Source of the DNA: a virus
IMG/VR virus record: IMGVR_UViG_3300047548_000588
Location: 1 to 59,680 of that record
DNA length: 59,680 nucleotides
Reading direction: 5' to 3' (one strand)
The notes beneath the pieces were generated by a model. The model searched no databases. It saw only the letters and a program-made list of their open reading frames with translations, and was not told where the DNA came from. A program made the translations under genes and the position numbers. Numbering within the stretch: the first letter of the stretch is position 1; the number at the start of each line of letters is the position of its first letter. Shown piece by piece: positions 1 through 7,523 of this stretch.

Positions 1-4
1 CATG

Positions 5-550
5 TTATAATCCGGCCATAGCCTTGAAATTTTTAATTTCAACATCTGCGTCATCGTATATAGGTTTGGCACCTATTCCTGCAATCTCACGCATTTCATT
101 TAAGTCACCTTCGGACTCTTCTTCTATTCTATATTCATGTGGTGAAATTGTTATGACTTGTTTTAATATATTGCTGTCAGCCTCAAATTCTTCTTCGTTG
201 ACCATAACAACCCACTCAGTAGGCTCTATACCTGTTAGTGTTTTTAAATCTGAAATAAGTTCAACTATATGTGCAGGTACTGTACTTCTGCGATTCATTT
301 CAACGAATACAACCCATTTACCTGGAGATAGTTCACCTTCGCTTATGCTTGCATCAAGTACCCAATCATAGCCCCGCTCGAACCATTCAGCTAAATCTCT
401 ACCTGCCATTTCACTATAAACAACAAATGCTAATGTAACGATGTCGCTATCTTTACCCATTTTAGCAGAGTATTCATCGACTGATACGGTTGAATCCATC
501 ATGCCTTCTAAGTCGTGATAGTCTAATCCCTCTTTAAGAATTCTTTTCAT
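5..550 (-). CDS. Conserved hypothetical protein, 181 aa
   Basis: I do not recognise a family. The protein is acidic and soluble-looking, with no signal peptide or membrane segment. It is rich in Glu and Asp in the C-terminal third and has alternating hydrophobic strands around residues 75-120 (PGKWVVFVEMN, TEWVVMVNEEEF). The ATG at 550 lies 8 bases after the stop of the upstream 204-aa gene, so the two are probably co-transcribed. The stop (TAA) is followed at once by an ATG at positions 3-1, so another gene probably begins at the window edge. Reality of the gene is well supported by length and tight packing; function is unknown. Confidence 0.7.
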   Translation of the reverse strand: MKRILKEGLDYHDLEGMMDSTVSVDEYSAKMGKDSDIVTLAFVVYSEMAGRDLAEWFERGYDWVLDASISEGELSPGKWVVFVEMNRRSTVPAHIVELISDLKTLTGIEPTEWVVMVNEEEFEADSNILKQVITISPHEYRIEEESEGDLNEMREIAGIGAKPIYDDADVEIKNFKAMAGL

Positions 551-558
551 GTCTATCC

Positions 559-1173
559 TTATGCTACTGGTGGAGGTGCCATTCCAGGTGCCATAGCAGC
601 TTGATCTCCTGCACCCATCTCAGCGCCTTCTGCGCCTTCATCTTGAGTCAATCCTTCTTCATCCAAATCGTTGCCATAAGCATCATTCAATTCTTGTAAA
701 TCGATTTCTTGATCTGCTAAGTCAATAGAACCTTCTTTAATGTCGTTCATTAGTTCTTTTGGTATTTCTATTTCAACGAACCAAACTTTTCTTTTCTTCA
801 TTCTAGGATATCTTGTACCAGGAACAAAGTCTTCATAGTCTTTTACTTCAACAGGTACTTTTAAAGATGATTTACCGTATGTTATTTTGCACCCTAAATT
901 CAATAGTCTTTTTGCACCTTTAGGATCTGGCATCAATTTATAAGGCCACATGAATGCACATTTAACAGTATAACGCTTGACTATAGGTCCTTGAACCAAT
1001 TCACCTAATAGCCAATTCTTGAATGCGTAAATGTCTGCTTCATCTAAAACTCGTTCAAAGTCTAAAAGAATAGACATAGAACCATCACTGGTCATGATAC
1101 CCTTGATAGTGTCTACTATACTAACGAAATCTATATCGTTGAAAAATTCATTTGCAGGTTTGTTTTTCATCAT
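559..1173 (-). CDS. Conserved hypothetical, probable virion-associated protein, 204 aa
   Basis: No family recognised. The body (residues 10-160) is mixed alpha/beta with a basic stretch (RYPRMKKRKVWFVEIEIP). The last 45 residues are a low-complexity acidic then Ala/Gly/Met/Pro tail ending MAPPPVA, a composition seen in phage scaffold or structural proteins. A GATAAATA box lies about 60 bases upstream (1232-1239) and a second sits directly against the start codon. Late transcription is therefore likely, which fits a virion or assembly role; this is inference. The start could be either of two adjacent ATGs (1173 or 1170). Confidence 0.65.
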   Translation of the reverse strand: MMKNKPANEFFNDIDFVSIVDTIKGIMTSDGSMSILLDFERVLDEADIYAFKNWLLGELVQGPIVKRYTVKCAFMWPYKLMPDPKGAKRLLNLGCKITYGKSSLKVPVEVKDYEDFVPGTRYPRMKKRKVWFVEIEIPKELMNDIKEGSIDLADQEIDLQELNDAYGNDLDEEGLTQDEGAEGAEMGAGDQAAMAPGMAPPPVA

Positions 1174-1231
1174 GTATTTATCATAATGAAAAACTTTTTT
1201 TAATTAAGGAATTTTACTGACTATAGCCCAA

Positions 1232-1239
1232 TATTTATC
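1232..1239 (-). promoter_or_regulatory. T4-type late promoter box GATAAATA
   Basis: GATAAATA on the minus strand, about 60 bases before the 204-aa gene. It matches the NATAAATA late box used by T4-like phages. A second copy (1179-1186 region) abuts the ATG and would be too close to serve that start. Confidence 0.55.
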
Positions 1240-1326
1240 ATGTATTTTTCGTAAAAAACGCTGCTATTAATGTGTAATAGGATCACCTTAAATATTTTTG
1301 CGTTCAATCTTATTAAGGAGATAACT

Positions 1327-2112
1327 TTGAGTAAAAGAAAAACTAGTGCGCTAACCCGTGGTCATGACCAAACAAAAGCTCATTCAAGAAAGCTCGATGC
1401 TAGCAATACTTTTTATATGCATGAGTCTAAAACGATTGATTTTTCTCAGGCGTATCCTAAGCAGCGAAATAAAAAAGTAGCTGAATTGATACCCCGAAGT
1501 TTAAATCAAGAGAAGTATATCATTGCTCTACTTGACGAGAATACTGATATCGTAATCGTTTCGGGCCCTGCTGGTACAGGCAAAACTTACTTAGCTATGG
1601 TCGCTGCTATAAAAGCGTTACGCGCAGGTGAATGCGAAAGAATAATACTTACAAGACCCGCTGTAGGTGTTGACGATGAAAAACATGGTTTCTTACCAGG
1701 CGACCTAAATGCAAAAATGGAGCCTTGGACTAGACCATTACTTGATGTGCTTAGAGAATTTTACAACGCAAAGGAAATTGCCCACATGCTAGAAGAACAA
1801 ATAGTGGAGATAGCACCCCTAGCATTTTGTCGAGGTAGAAATTTCAAAAATAGCTGGATAATTTTAGATGAAGCACAAAACGCTACTCCTAGTCAAATGA
1901 AAATGATTATGACTAGGATAGGAGTGGGTAGTAAGATTGTTATCTGTGGTGACGTTGAACAAACCGATCGTAGAACACATGATAATGGCTTGATGGACTT
2001 GTTAGCAAAAATGGACAAAAATGCAGTTCCAGGAATGCAACTATGTAAGTTTGAGATTAAGGATGTACAAAGACACAAAATAATTGAACATGTACTAAAA
2101 CTATACTCATAA
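1327..2112 (+). CDS. phoH: PhoH-like P-loop ATPase
   Basis: PhoH-family ATPase, common in T4-like marine phages; its biological role is unsettled (phosphate-stress regulon member in bacteria, RNA-associated ATPase or helicase-like fold). Walker A (SGPAGTGKT) lies near residue 79 and Walker B (LDEAQ) near 180, followed by the family's typical QMKM and CGD segments. The start is chosen as TTG at 1327 because AAGGAG sits 6 bases upstream. An in-frame ATG at 1270 would add 19 residues with no ribosome site. The product is 261 aa, normal for phage PhoH. It is the only + strand gene in the first 26 kb and ends inside a strong bidirectional terminator. Confidence 0.93.
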   Translation: MSKRKTSALTRGHDQTKAHSRKLDASNTFYMHESKTIDFSQAYPKQRNKKVAELIPRSLNQEKYIIALLDENTDIVIVSGPAGTGKTYLAMVAAIKALRAGECERIILTRPAVGVDDEKHGFLPGDLNAKMEPWTRPLLDVLREFYNAKEIAHMLEEQIVEIAPLAFCRGRNFKNSWIILDEAQNATPSQMKMIMTRIGVGSKIVICGDVEQTDRRTHDNGLMDLLAKMDKNAVPGMQLCKFEIKDVQRHKIIEHVLKLYS

Positions 2113-2141
2113 AGAAACGGGGACATATGTCCCCGTTTCTT
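2112..2141. terminator. Perfect 15-bp palindromic bidirectional terminator
   Basis: A perfect inverted repeat (arms AAGAAACGGGGACAT and complement). It overlaps the stop codon of phoH on the + strand and the stop of the 90-aa gene on the minus strand. The ends are A/T-rich on both sides, so it can terminate both convergent transcripts. Confidence 0.85.
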
Positions 2142-2412
2142 ACTTTGATTTCTCTTTAGCAGTTATTGTTGCTTCTTTTTCAAGTTGCGCAATAAGTGCA
2201 GGATAGATTTTCTTGTAATACTGATTGGCTTTATCCCAATCCATATCAACTATTTTACCCTCAATTACGCACTTTTCTATTTTCTTTGTGGCGTAATCTA
2301 AAATCACATTACAGGTTTGTTTATCGGTAGCTTTCAACTTTTTGCTAGTTGAAACTTGTTCATCGATCTGGCCGCCAGGCTTTCTCCAAAATGTAATAAG
2401 TAAGTAACGGAT
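2140..2412 (-). CDS. Small conserved T4-like protein with probable non-AUG (ATC) start, 90 aa
   Basis: The reading frame is open from a TGA at 2433. The N-terminal residues RYLLITFWRKPGGQID resemble the start of a small protein that, from memory, is found beside clamp-loader genes in T4-like cyanophages. The only AUG-like codon in frame is a TTG at 2337, which would discard this N-terminus. A clean AAGGAG (2424-2419), just after the gene 44 stop, lies 6 bases before ATC at 2412. ATT at 2418 and ATC at 2415 are alternatives. I therefore propose an ATC or ATT start. Function is unknown; no domain is visible beyond the conserved CNVILDYA and YYKKIYPALI segments. Confidence 0.7.
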   Translation of the reverse strand: MRYLLITFWRKPGGQIDEQVSTSKKLKATDKQTCNVILDYATKKIEKCVIEGKIVDMDWDKANQYYKKIYPALIAQLEKEATITAKEKSK

Positions 2413-2422
2413 GATAATCTCC

Positions 2423-3346
2423 TTACATAGTCAATTCTGCTAACGAAGCTGCTAATGATATTTCGGGGACACCCACTAAAGGTAAATTAGCAAGACCATT
2501 TCTAATGATAATAATGCTTGCGTCACGTTTTTCTTGTGTCTTACCCCACAAGTCAAGGTTTTGATACATCCAAACATAAATCTCTTCTACTCTTGTAGGA
2601 TATAAAGAAATGTATTGCATCAACTGTTGACGACCTTCAAGCACTTTACCTGCTTTGAATAGTTGGCTTGCTTCTACAAGTAGTTCGTTTTCGCTACTTC
2701 CTGCTTTCTGTGGGGGCAACAGTTTACCTGTATTGCTATTTACTTGAAGTTGATTCAAGCATTTACGCAAGTCAGGATAAGTTGCGCGAACATAATCATC
2801 TAGTGTATCTAAATCAAATACTACATTCTCTGTTACTAGAACTGTAGCGGCGCGCGCTGTGAATTCCGTCTTATCTGTTTTAGCTATATGGAATTCGTGA
2901 CAGCGTGATTTTAGTGCAGGGATGATCTTGTGCTGATAATTACAAGTTAGAATGAATCTAACAGTTTGATGATATGCTTCCATATCATTACGCAATGCTG
3001 CTTGAAACTCTGCGGATGTATAGTCAGCCTCGTCAAGTAGAATCACTTTGAAGTTACCAAAAGGCATTGTTTGTGCAAACCCATTGATTTTTTCTCGCAC
3101 AATAGCAACGCCATTCTCTCTTGACGCATTGATTTCTAGCACATCGTAATCTTCTACGCCTAGCTCATTAATCAATACTTTTGCTAGTGTAGTTTTACCT
3201 GTGCCAGGATCACCTGAAAGCAATAGATGAGGTATACTACCGTCTTTGATCCATTGTTCAACTTGCTGCTTTTGTCGTTCATCTACGAACACATAATCAG
3301 CAACAGATTTAGGACGATACACCTCAACCCATAATTTATTTTTCAT
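2423..3346 (-). CDS. 44: Sliding-clamp loader large subunit gp44
   Basis: AAA+ ATPase of the T4 replisome. It assembles with gp62 to load the gp45 clamp on primer-template junctions. Walker A GDPGTGKTT is at residues 45-53, Walker B LLDEAD at 103-108 and the SRC arginine-finger motif at 147-149. Sensor and C-terminal collar regions follow. At 307 aa it is close to T4 gp44 (319 aa). Its ATG overlaps the end of the upstream nuclease gene by 11 bases, so the two are probably translationally coupled. Its usual partner gp62 is not next to it but at about 54 kb. Confidence 0.95.
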   Translation of the reverse strand: MKNKLWVEVYRPKSVADYVFVDERQKQQVEQWIKDGSIPHLLLSGDPGTGKTTLAKVLINELGVEDYDVLEINASRENGVAIVREKINGFAQTMPFGNFKVILLDEADYTSAEFQAALRNDMEAYHQTVRFILTCNYQHKIIPALKSRCHEFHIAKTDKTEFTARAATVLVTENVVFDLDTLDDYVRATYPDLRKCLNQLQVNSNTGKLLPPQKAGSSENELLVEASQLFKAGKVLEGRQQLMQYISLYPTRVEEIYVWMYQNLDLWGKTQEKRDASIIIIRNGLANLPLVGVPEISLAASLAELTM

Positions 3347-4019
3347 ATTTGATTTCTTTTCTCTCTAAAACTAGAACCACTTCAAACCCTTCTAAAAGAC
3401 ATTGATTGAGTTTTGCCTTATTCCTATTTTCTAAAATAGGATCTTTTCCTTTTTTATTCCAAGTCCAGTTAGACTTAATCTCGTAAATCGTATTATCTAT
3501 GATATAATCACTTATGTAAAGTTTTTTGGTATTATCTTCTGGATCTAGGTACCATACGCAAGGACCCCGCTTTACATTTTTGGATATCCAGTCAGACCCA
3601 TAAACCTTTTCTAAAGTTTCTAAAAAATCAAATTCATATGTACCTTGATAAGGTATTCCTAAATTTTTATACTCTAAAATAGGACAGTTTTTATTATTGT
3701 CCCAAGGATTGTTTTCCCAATGCTTTCGCATTGTATTTGCTAATTTTTTATAATGCCCTTGTTGTTTTCTTGTTGCTGTTGCTTTAATTTGAGATGTTTT
3801 AGTTATACCTAATTTAGTCCTAGTCTCTAAAGATTTTTTGGCTCTTTCTAAATGGTCTGTTCTGTCAGAAAATTGTTTCCGCTTCCCCATACATGAGTTA
3901 TGATGGGCAGAGCAACAATATTTGCCATTTGAAAAAATAAAGTTTGCTTGCCCATCACATCCATAGTTACATTTAGTTTCTATATTAATTTCTTTAGCAA
4001 TAGGTTTTTGAAATTTCAT
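3336..4019 (-). CDS. Putative free-standing homing endonuclease, PD-(D/E)XK/Vsr-like
   Basis: 227 aa. The N-terminus has a Cys/His cluster (C18, C22, C34-C35, H38-H39) that could bind zinc, followed by a basic helical linker. The C-terminal half carries GTYEFDFLE, then RGPCVWYLDP, then SDYIIDNTIYEIKSNW and a late N..K pattern. This order matches phage-encoded PD-(D/E)XK or Vsr-fold homing nucleases, with D and E-x-K as likely metal ligands. It sits directly in front of gene 44, and its stop overlaps the gene 44 start. Such genes commonly spread into conserved replication genes. A CATAAATA box and an AGGAG site precede it. The fold call is by motif only. Confidence 0.7.
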   Translation of the reverse strand: MKFQKPIAKEINIETKCNYGCDGQANFIFSNGKYCCSAHHNSCMGKRKQFSDRTDHLERAKKSLETRTKLGITKTSQIKATATRKQQGHYKKLANTMRKHWENNPWDNNKNCPILEYKNLGIPYQGTYEFDFLETLEKVYGSDWISKNVKRGPCVWYLDPEDNTKKLYISDYIIDNTIYEIKSNWTWNKKGKDPILENRNKAKLNQCLLEGFEVVLVLERKEIKYEK

Positions 4020-4037
4020 AAAAATCTTCTCCTACAC

Positions 4038-4045
4038 TATTTATG
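4038..4045 (-). promoter_or_regulatory. Late promoter box CATAAATA
   Basis: Minus-strand CATAAATA 19 bases before the nuclease ATG at 4019, with AGGAG between them. T4-type late box. Confidence 0.55.
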
Positions 4046-4084
4046 CATAGAAAAGACTTTTCAACCCAAAGTGTATTTTTCATA

Positions 4085-4381
4085 TTACCCACGTAATGAT
4101 TCAAAACTAATGATTTTACCCAATTCTTCACCTAAATCTTTATCTTCAGTAATGATATGCAGCCTTTGATCGTGACGATCAGTTCTTCTATCATATACAC
4201 TATATGATACCACATACCCACCATTGGCTTTATTGATAGTGAAATTTATAGAAGATGCTGATTCTATGCTTCGGACCCCAACCCCAATTACTGATGATTT
4301 AGTTTGATTAGCATAGGGAACGTCAACTAACAATTCTGTTTGCTGAATTCTTCTACGCAGCCATGTGAAAAACCAATTCAT
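4085..4381 (-). CDS. Conserved hypothetical protein, 98 aa
   Basis: Unrecognised small protein. The N-terminal MNWFFTWLRRRI is an amphipathic, positively charged aromatic segment that could sit at a membrane surface. The rest looks like a small alpha/beta domain (NGGYVVSYSVYDRR, LGEELGKIISFE). Its ATG overlaps the stop of the upstream 72-aa gene by 4 bases, so they are coupled in one operon with gp31-like and others. Function unknown. Confidence 0.65.
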   Translation of the reverse strand: MNWFFTWLRRRIQQTELLVDVPYANQTKSSVIGVGVRSIESASSINFTINKANGGYVVSYSVYDRRTDRHDQRLHIITEDKDLGEELGKIISFESLRG

Positions 4382-4596
4382 TTTGTTTCCAGTAGTTTTT
4401 TAAGATTAAAGATAGCTTCTGGTCCAAGCAAAAATTCGCATTTACGCTGCTCTGATTTTGGGTTCTTTGCACCAGTCCAAACACTATAGAAGCTTAGTTG
4501 CTTAGTGTTTTCAGGATTGGCACAATCAACCAATTCAGCATAAAGTTGATAAGTTTCACCGCTTGTGTCTTTTACTTCATGTAATAGTTGTTTCAT
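4378..4596 (-). CDS. Conserved hypothetical protein, 72 aa
   Basis: Small soluble protein of unknown function with no recognised motif. It shares the last base of its start region with the GroES-like gene stop (4596) and overlaps the next gene by 4 bases, so its expression must be coupled to the co-chaperonin gene. The tight packing is the main support that it is real. Confidence 0.65.
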   Translation of the reverse strand: MKQLLHEVKDTSGETYQLYAELVDCANPENTKQLSFYSVWTGAKNPKSEQRKCEFLLGPEAIFNLKKLLETK

Positions 4597-4958
4597 TATA
4601 GTACCTTATCACTCATAGTTTGATCGTTGACGGGTTCGTCACTTACTAGTAGTATATCATTATTATCTACTTTGCGTATGACTTTTTCGCCCTCATTATC
4701 TTCTATTTTAACACCTCGCGTCCAACGACCGTGAGCGATTAGGACATATTGCCCAACTTTTACATCTTTCTGCTCACTACCCACAGCGTAAACTTTTGCC
4801 CAACGTGGACGAATTCCAGAGTTTTTCATATCATCATTTGGAATGATGATGCCACCTTGACTGATACGCTCTTCAAACTTCATGTCGCATACGATTACTG
4901 CATCATTTAATGGGATTATTTTGTTGACTTTGTGTGCTGCAAATGCTAGTTTACTCAT
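4596..4958 (-). CDS. 31: GroES-like co-chaperonin (gp31 analogue)
   Basis: 120 aa with the Cpn10 beta-barrel layout: IIPLNDAVIVCD at the N-terminus (the GroES 'rPL.DRV' strand), EERISQGGIIIP as the mobile-loop region around residues 30-42, then VYAVGSEQKDVKVGQYVLI (the 'G.VvavG....vkvGd.Vl' strand) and a C-terminal NDILLVSD. T4 gp31 replaces host GroES to fold the major capsid protein with GroEL. That role is inferred here from similarity and context. The ATG overlaps the upstream gene by 4 bases. Confidence 0.85.
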   Translation of the reverse strand: MSKLAFAAHKVNKIIPLNDAVIVCDMKFEERISQGGIIIPNDDMKNSGIRPRWAKVYAVGSEQKDVKVGQYVLIAHGRWTRGVKIEDNEGEKVIRKVDNNDILLVSDEPVNDQTMSDKVL

Positions 4959-5335
4959 TTTTTACCTCGTTTTTGCTGTGCCTTTAGTTCTTCTTGTTTG
5001 ATTCTTTCTACTTCTGCGTCATCTGCCATATCTTCTTCCAACTCTTTTTCAAATTGGCTCAACTCAATTAGCTCTTCAGCTTGGGGCTGAGGTGCTTGTG
5101 GTTTTTTAGATTCAGGCATGGGTTTTCTAACTGGATTGGCACTGCGATTGCCTACAGTTTTACTATAGTTTTGATTTACCTTTTCAGTAACAGGTGTAAT
5201 TACCTTACCTTGAGCGTCGATAGTGTCTCCCCGTGCATTTACCGACATGTTTCCTACTGCGCGAACCTTTTCGTTTTTAGTAGCTAGTACGCTCATATCA
5301 ACTGTTTTACCTAATGCTGTCCTATATTTGGCCAT
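4955..5335 (-). CDS. Conserved hypothetical, charged low-complexity protein, 126 aa
   Basis: No recognised family. The N-terminal half is polar (GKTVDMSVLATKNEKVRAVG); the C-terminal half is Pro/Gln-rich, then strongly acidic and basic in blocks, ending QQKRGKK, and is likely disordered or coiled coil. It lies between the DnaE-like fragment and the co-chaperonin gene, in the same operon. Function unknown. Confidence 0.6.
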   Translation of the reverse strand: MAKYRTALGKTVDMSVLATKNEKVRAVGNMSVNARGDTIDAQGKVITPVTEKVNQNYSKTVGNRSANPVRKPMPESKKPQAPQPQAEELIELSQFEKELEEDMADDAEVERIKQEELKAQQKRGKK

Positions 5336-5344
5336 TATGTTCTC

Positions 5345-5851
5345 CTATTTCAAAAATTCTTCTATATCTAAGTCATAGAATAAACTATTTACCCTATGAA
5401 CACCTATCAAAAATAATACAAAACTTGCTACTGAGCTACCTCTGCCCACTCCCCATACGATGTTATTTGCTCGCATAGTATCTACTAAGTATTTCAAATA
5501 TTTTAGTAAGGGAAATAGGTCTCTTTCCTGATATAACATTAGCTCATTTGCTGCTCGTTGTAGTTCTGCTTCGCCCCTGCATTGATCTAAAATCCATTTA
5601 GCGATATCTATGTTTTTGTAATCTTCGGGCATCAACCAAATGTTTTGACAGATTTGGTCGAACTCAGATTTATTTATTTTAGGATCAATATAAGTGATTA
5701 ACTCAGGTTTATTAGATATATTTAACTCTGGGTCAAAAGTGATTTCTTTATCAACTAAGCATTTTTTGAGTGATAGCTCAGGGTTAGACATGATGGCGTC
5801 TAACAAGTCTTTTTCAGAGAAAATAGGGTTACCACAGCTATCAATTTTCAT
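5345..5851 (-). CDS. DnaE-like fragment A: N-terminal part of a Pol III alpha palm
   Basis: 168 aa. The C-terminal 60 residues follow the DnaE (bacterial DNA polymerase III alpha) consensus: helix FPLLKYLKYLVDTM, then NNIVWGVGRGSS (residues 129-140, matching 'gi.vGPGRGSa.GS'), then FLIGVHRVNSLFYDLDIEEFL (matching 'aLgItdvDPL.y.LlFERFL'). It stops exactly where DnaE continues into the catalytic PDFDIDF motif. No PHP domain is present. The complementary second half is encoded at 49608-50177. The two may form a split polymerase-like protein, or a derived non-catalytic factor. The family match is by motif reading; function is inference. Confidence 0.75.
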   Translation of the reverse strand: MKIDSCGNPIFSEKDLLDAIMSNPELSLKKCLVDKEITFDPELNISNKPELITYIDPKINKSEFDQICQNIWLMPEDYKNIDIAKWILDQCRGEAELQRAANELMLYQERDLFPLLKYLKYLVDTMRANNIVWGVGRGSSVASFVLFLIGVHRVNSLFYDLDIEEFLK

Positions 5852-5887
5852 AACTTACATTATTACATCTATCGATGATTTAGTCAA

Positions 5888-6496
5888 TCAAACTGGTGTT
5901 TTTTCCTGAGGATTGGTAAAAAGTATTTCTGCTACAGTTGTCTTGTCTGTTTTGATTTCCCAAAGCAAATCCTGATCCCAATCGTTAGATATAGCGTGTA
6001 GCTTTACTATTTTTTCTTTCTTGTTTATTTTGTTGAAGTTTGATATGCATGTATTTGGGTTAAACCACCAGCCATCGTTTTTTGCGAATTCTTCGTCTAT
6101 GACTTCGATGTCACCAAAAAACTTCACACCATCACTCATTTTTGAACTTAGAATTATTTCTGTTACGACAAATCTACCTTCTGTAATCGAATTAAGTTTT
6201 AGCAATAATGCTTGCATCACTACTTGGTCATATGGTTCATTGGGCAATGTGCAAACTTTTATATTAGCATCTATGTATTTGTCTATAGCACGCTTTTCTT
6301 TTTCATTAACAAATACTGAATTCTCTAAGCAATCTAATAGAAAGTGTTTTATTCTTTCCATAGCTATGTTTTGTTCTTTGGGACAATTTATTTCCACATA
6401 AATTATAAGTGAAAGAGAATACAGATTCATCAAGAACTTATTATCATAATGAACACCAGCTTGAAATGCAAAGTCACGCTGTATTTTTGTACTCAT
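5888..6496 (-). CDS. Conserved hypothetical protein, 202 aa
   Basis: Soluble protein with no recognised domain. Visible features are an N-terminal helical stretch (residues 20-60), a strand-rich centre (RFVVTEIILSSK) and an aromatic GWWFNPNTC segment near 140. It lies upstream of the DnaE-like fragment with 36 bases between them, in the same direction, and is followed upstream by a small coiled-coil gene. It is probably part of the same middle-type operon. Function unknown. Confidence 0.65.
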   Translation of the reverse strand: MSTKIQRDFAFQAGVHYDNKFLMNLYSLSLIIYVEINCPKEQNIAMERIKHFLLDCLENSVFVNEKEKRAIDKYIDANIKVCTLPNEPYDQVVMQALLLKLNSITEGRFVVTEIILSSKMSDGVKFFGDIEVIDEEFAKNDGWWFNPNTCISNFNKINKKEKIVKLHAISNDWDQDLLWEIKTDKTTVAEILFTNPQEKTPV

Positions 6497-6503
6497 TTTA
6501 TTC

Positions 6504-6728
6504 TCATTTTACGTTGATTTGTTTTTTGATGTTTTGCTTTTCAAGCATTGCATCCATTTTACGTCTGTATTCGTTCTTATAACTTTCAATAACCATTTGA
6601 AGCTGATGTATTAGTGGAGCATTGCCAGTTCTGTATGCAAAGGTTAGTTTATTTGTGAGGTCTGAAATTGTGTTTTGTAACTCTTCAAGAGTTTTCTTTT
6701 CTAAGCTTTGTACAAAGGGATGTTCCAT
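6504..6728 (-). CDS. Small coiled-coil protein, 74 aa
   Basis: Predicted almost entirely helical (LEKKTLEELQNTISDLTNKL followed by a long charged helix). The ATG at 6728 is preferred because it lies just after the upstream stop; a GTG three codons earlier (6737) would overlap the upstream gene. It sits between a virion-type protein and the 202-aa gene. Function unknown; a small structural or regulatory role is possible. Confidence 0.6.
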   Translation of the reverse strand: MEHPFVQSLEKKTLEELQNTISDLTNKLTFAYRTGNAPLIHQLQMVIESYKNEYRRKMDAMLEKQNIKKQINVK

Positions 6729-6730
6729 GA

Positions 6731-7495
6731 TTACCACGCACTTAAGCTAACGCGCTTCCAAATAGCTGTCGATCCATCATAAGTACCTACACAAACATAA
6801 AGATAATCACTGTCAACTGCTACTGTACCTGCCCTATCACCCAGCGAACCCACATTGCTTGCGGGAACTGTAGTTTGTATCTGTGTAACTTTTCTAGGAC
6901 GATTATATGGCTCTATGAGGATCGTATTGCCGCAATCTAAACTACTTAATCTATAATCTAGTTGACTGACACCTGCAGGTGCGGTGACAGTAGCCACATT
7001 TGCTACAACTGCATAATTTTCTAATGTAGTTACACCAAAATTATTATTACTGTTTACTACTTCACTGGGAAAACTGATGATTGCGTTAGCATTACTCACG
7101 GCTAGTTGCAATTGAACATTGCTTTGTGTACCTGTAGGGGCCCAACCACTAAATTGCAGCGTAACATCTCCTACTACAGTACCATACTGGACATCTCCGG
7201 ATTGTACATTTACAACTACAATGCCTGATAATGAACTTCCTAAATTATAAGTAGTTGCTCTAAATCCCCGCGTGGAAGCATTACTAATAAGTGTTCCCTC
7301 CATGTCATTATTTACAGTAGAGTTGGCTAATGCTTGTTTTACGACTACTTTTGTTTGTAGATCAGTAATTTCATTTGCTGCTGTATTTAAATTAGTTTTT
7401 ATAGAGGCGAAATTATCCCTAAAACCTTGAGAACTATTGTTCTGTCCAGGTATAGGATAATTTACATTTATTCCACTTGTATTAATTGTACTCAT
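6731..7495 (-). CDS. Putative virion structural / fibre-associated protein, 254 aa
   Basis: The N-terminus (INTSGINVNYPIPGQNNSSQ, then GFRDNFASIKTNLNTAANEI) is a pattern seen at the start of fibre-like proteins in T4-like marine phages and resembles that of the 740-aa fibre gene here (PIRSAFQKTQENFNQLFQ). The middle is beta-rich with many Ser/Asn/Val/Thr. The end (DSDYLYVCVGTYDGSTAIWKR) is a common short C-terminal module of phage fibres. A late box AATAAATA lies upstream, and it leads into the Ig-domain gene cluster. Structural assignment is from composition and context. Confidence 0.6.
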   Translation of the reverse strand: MSTINTSGINVNYPIPGQNNSSQGFRDNFASIKTNLNTAANEITDLQTKVVVKQALANSTVNNDMEGTLISNASTRGFRATTYNLGSSLSGIVVVNVQSGDVQYGTVVGDVTLQFSGWAPTGTQSNVQLQLAVSNANAIISFPSEVVNSNNNFGVTTLENYAVVANVATVTAPAGVSQLDYRLSSLDCGNTILIEPYNRPRKVTQIQTTVPASNVGSLGDRAGTVAVDSDYLYVCVGTYDGSTAIWKRVSLSAW

Positions 7496-7511
7496 AGTTT
7501 ATTCCCTATAG

Positions 7512-7519
7512 TATTTATT
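7512..7519 (-). promoter_or_regulatory. Late promoter box AATAAATA
   Basis: Minus-strand AATAAATA 16 bases before the ATG at 7495. T4-type late box in the short gap after the Ig-domain gene. Confidence 0.5.
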
Positions 7520-7523
7520 ACCT

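Noticed and set aside
1270-1326. ATG at 1270 as start of phoH
   Set aside because: No ribosome site; TTG 1327 has AAGGAG at proper distance.
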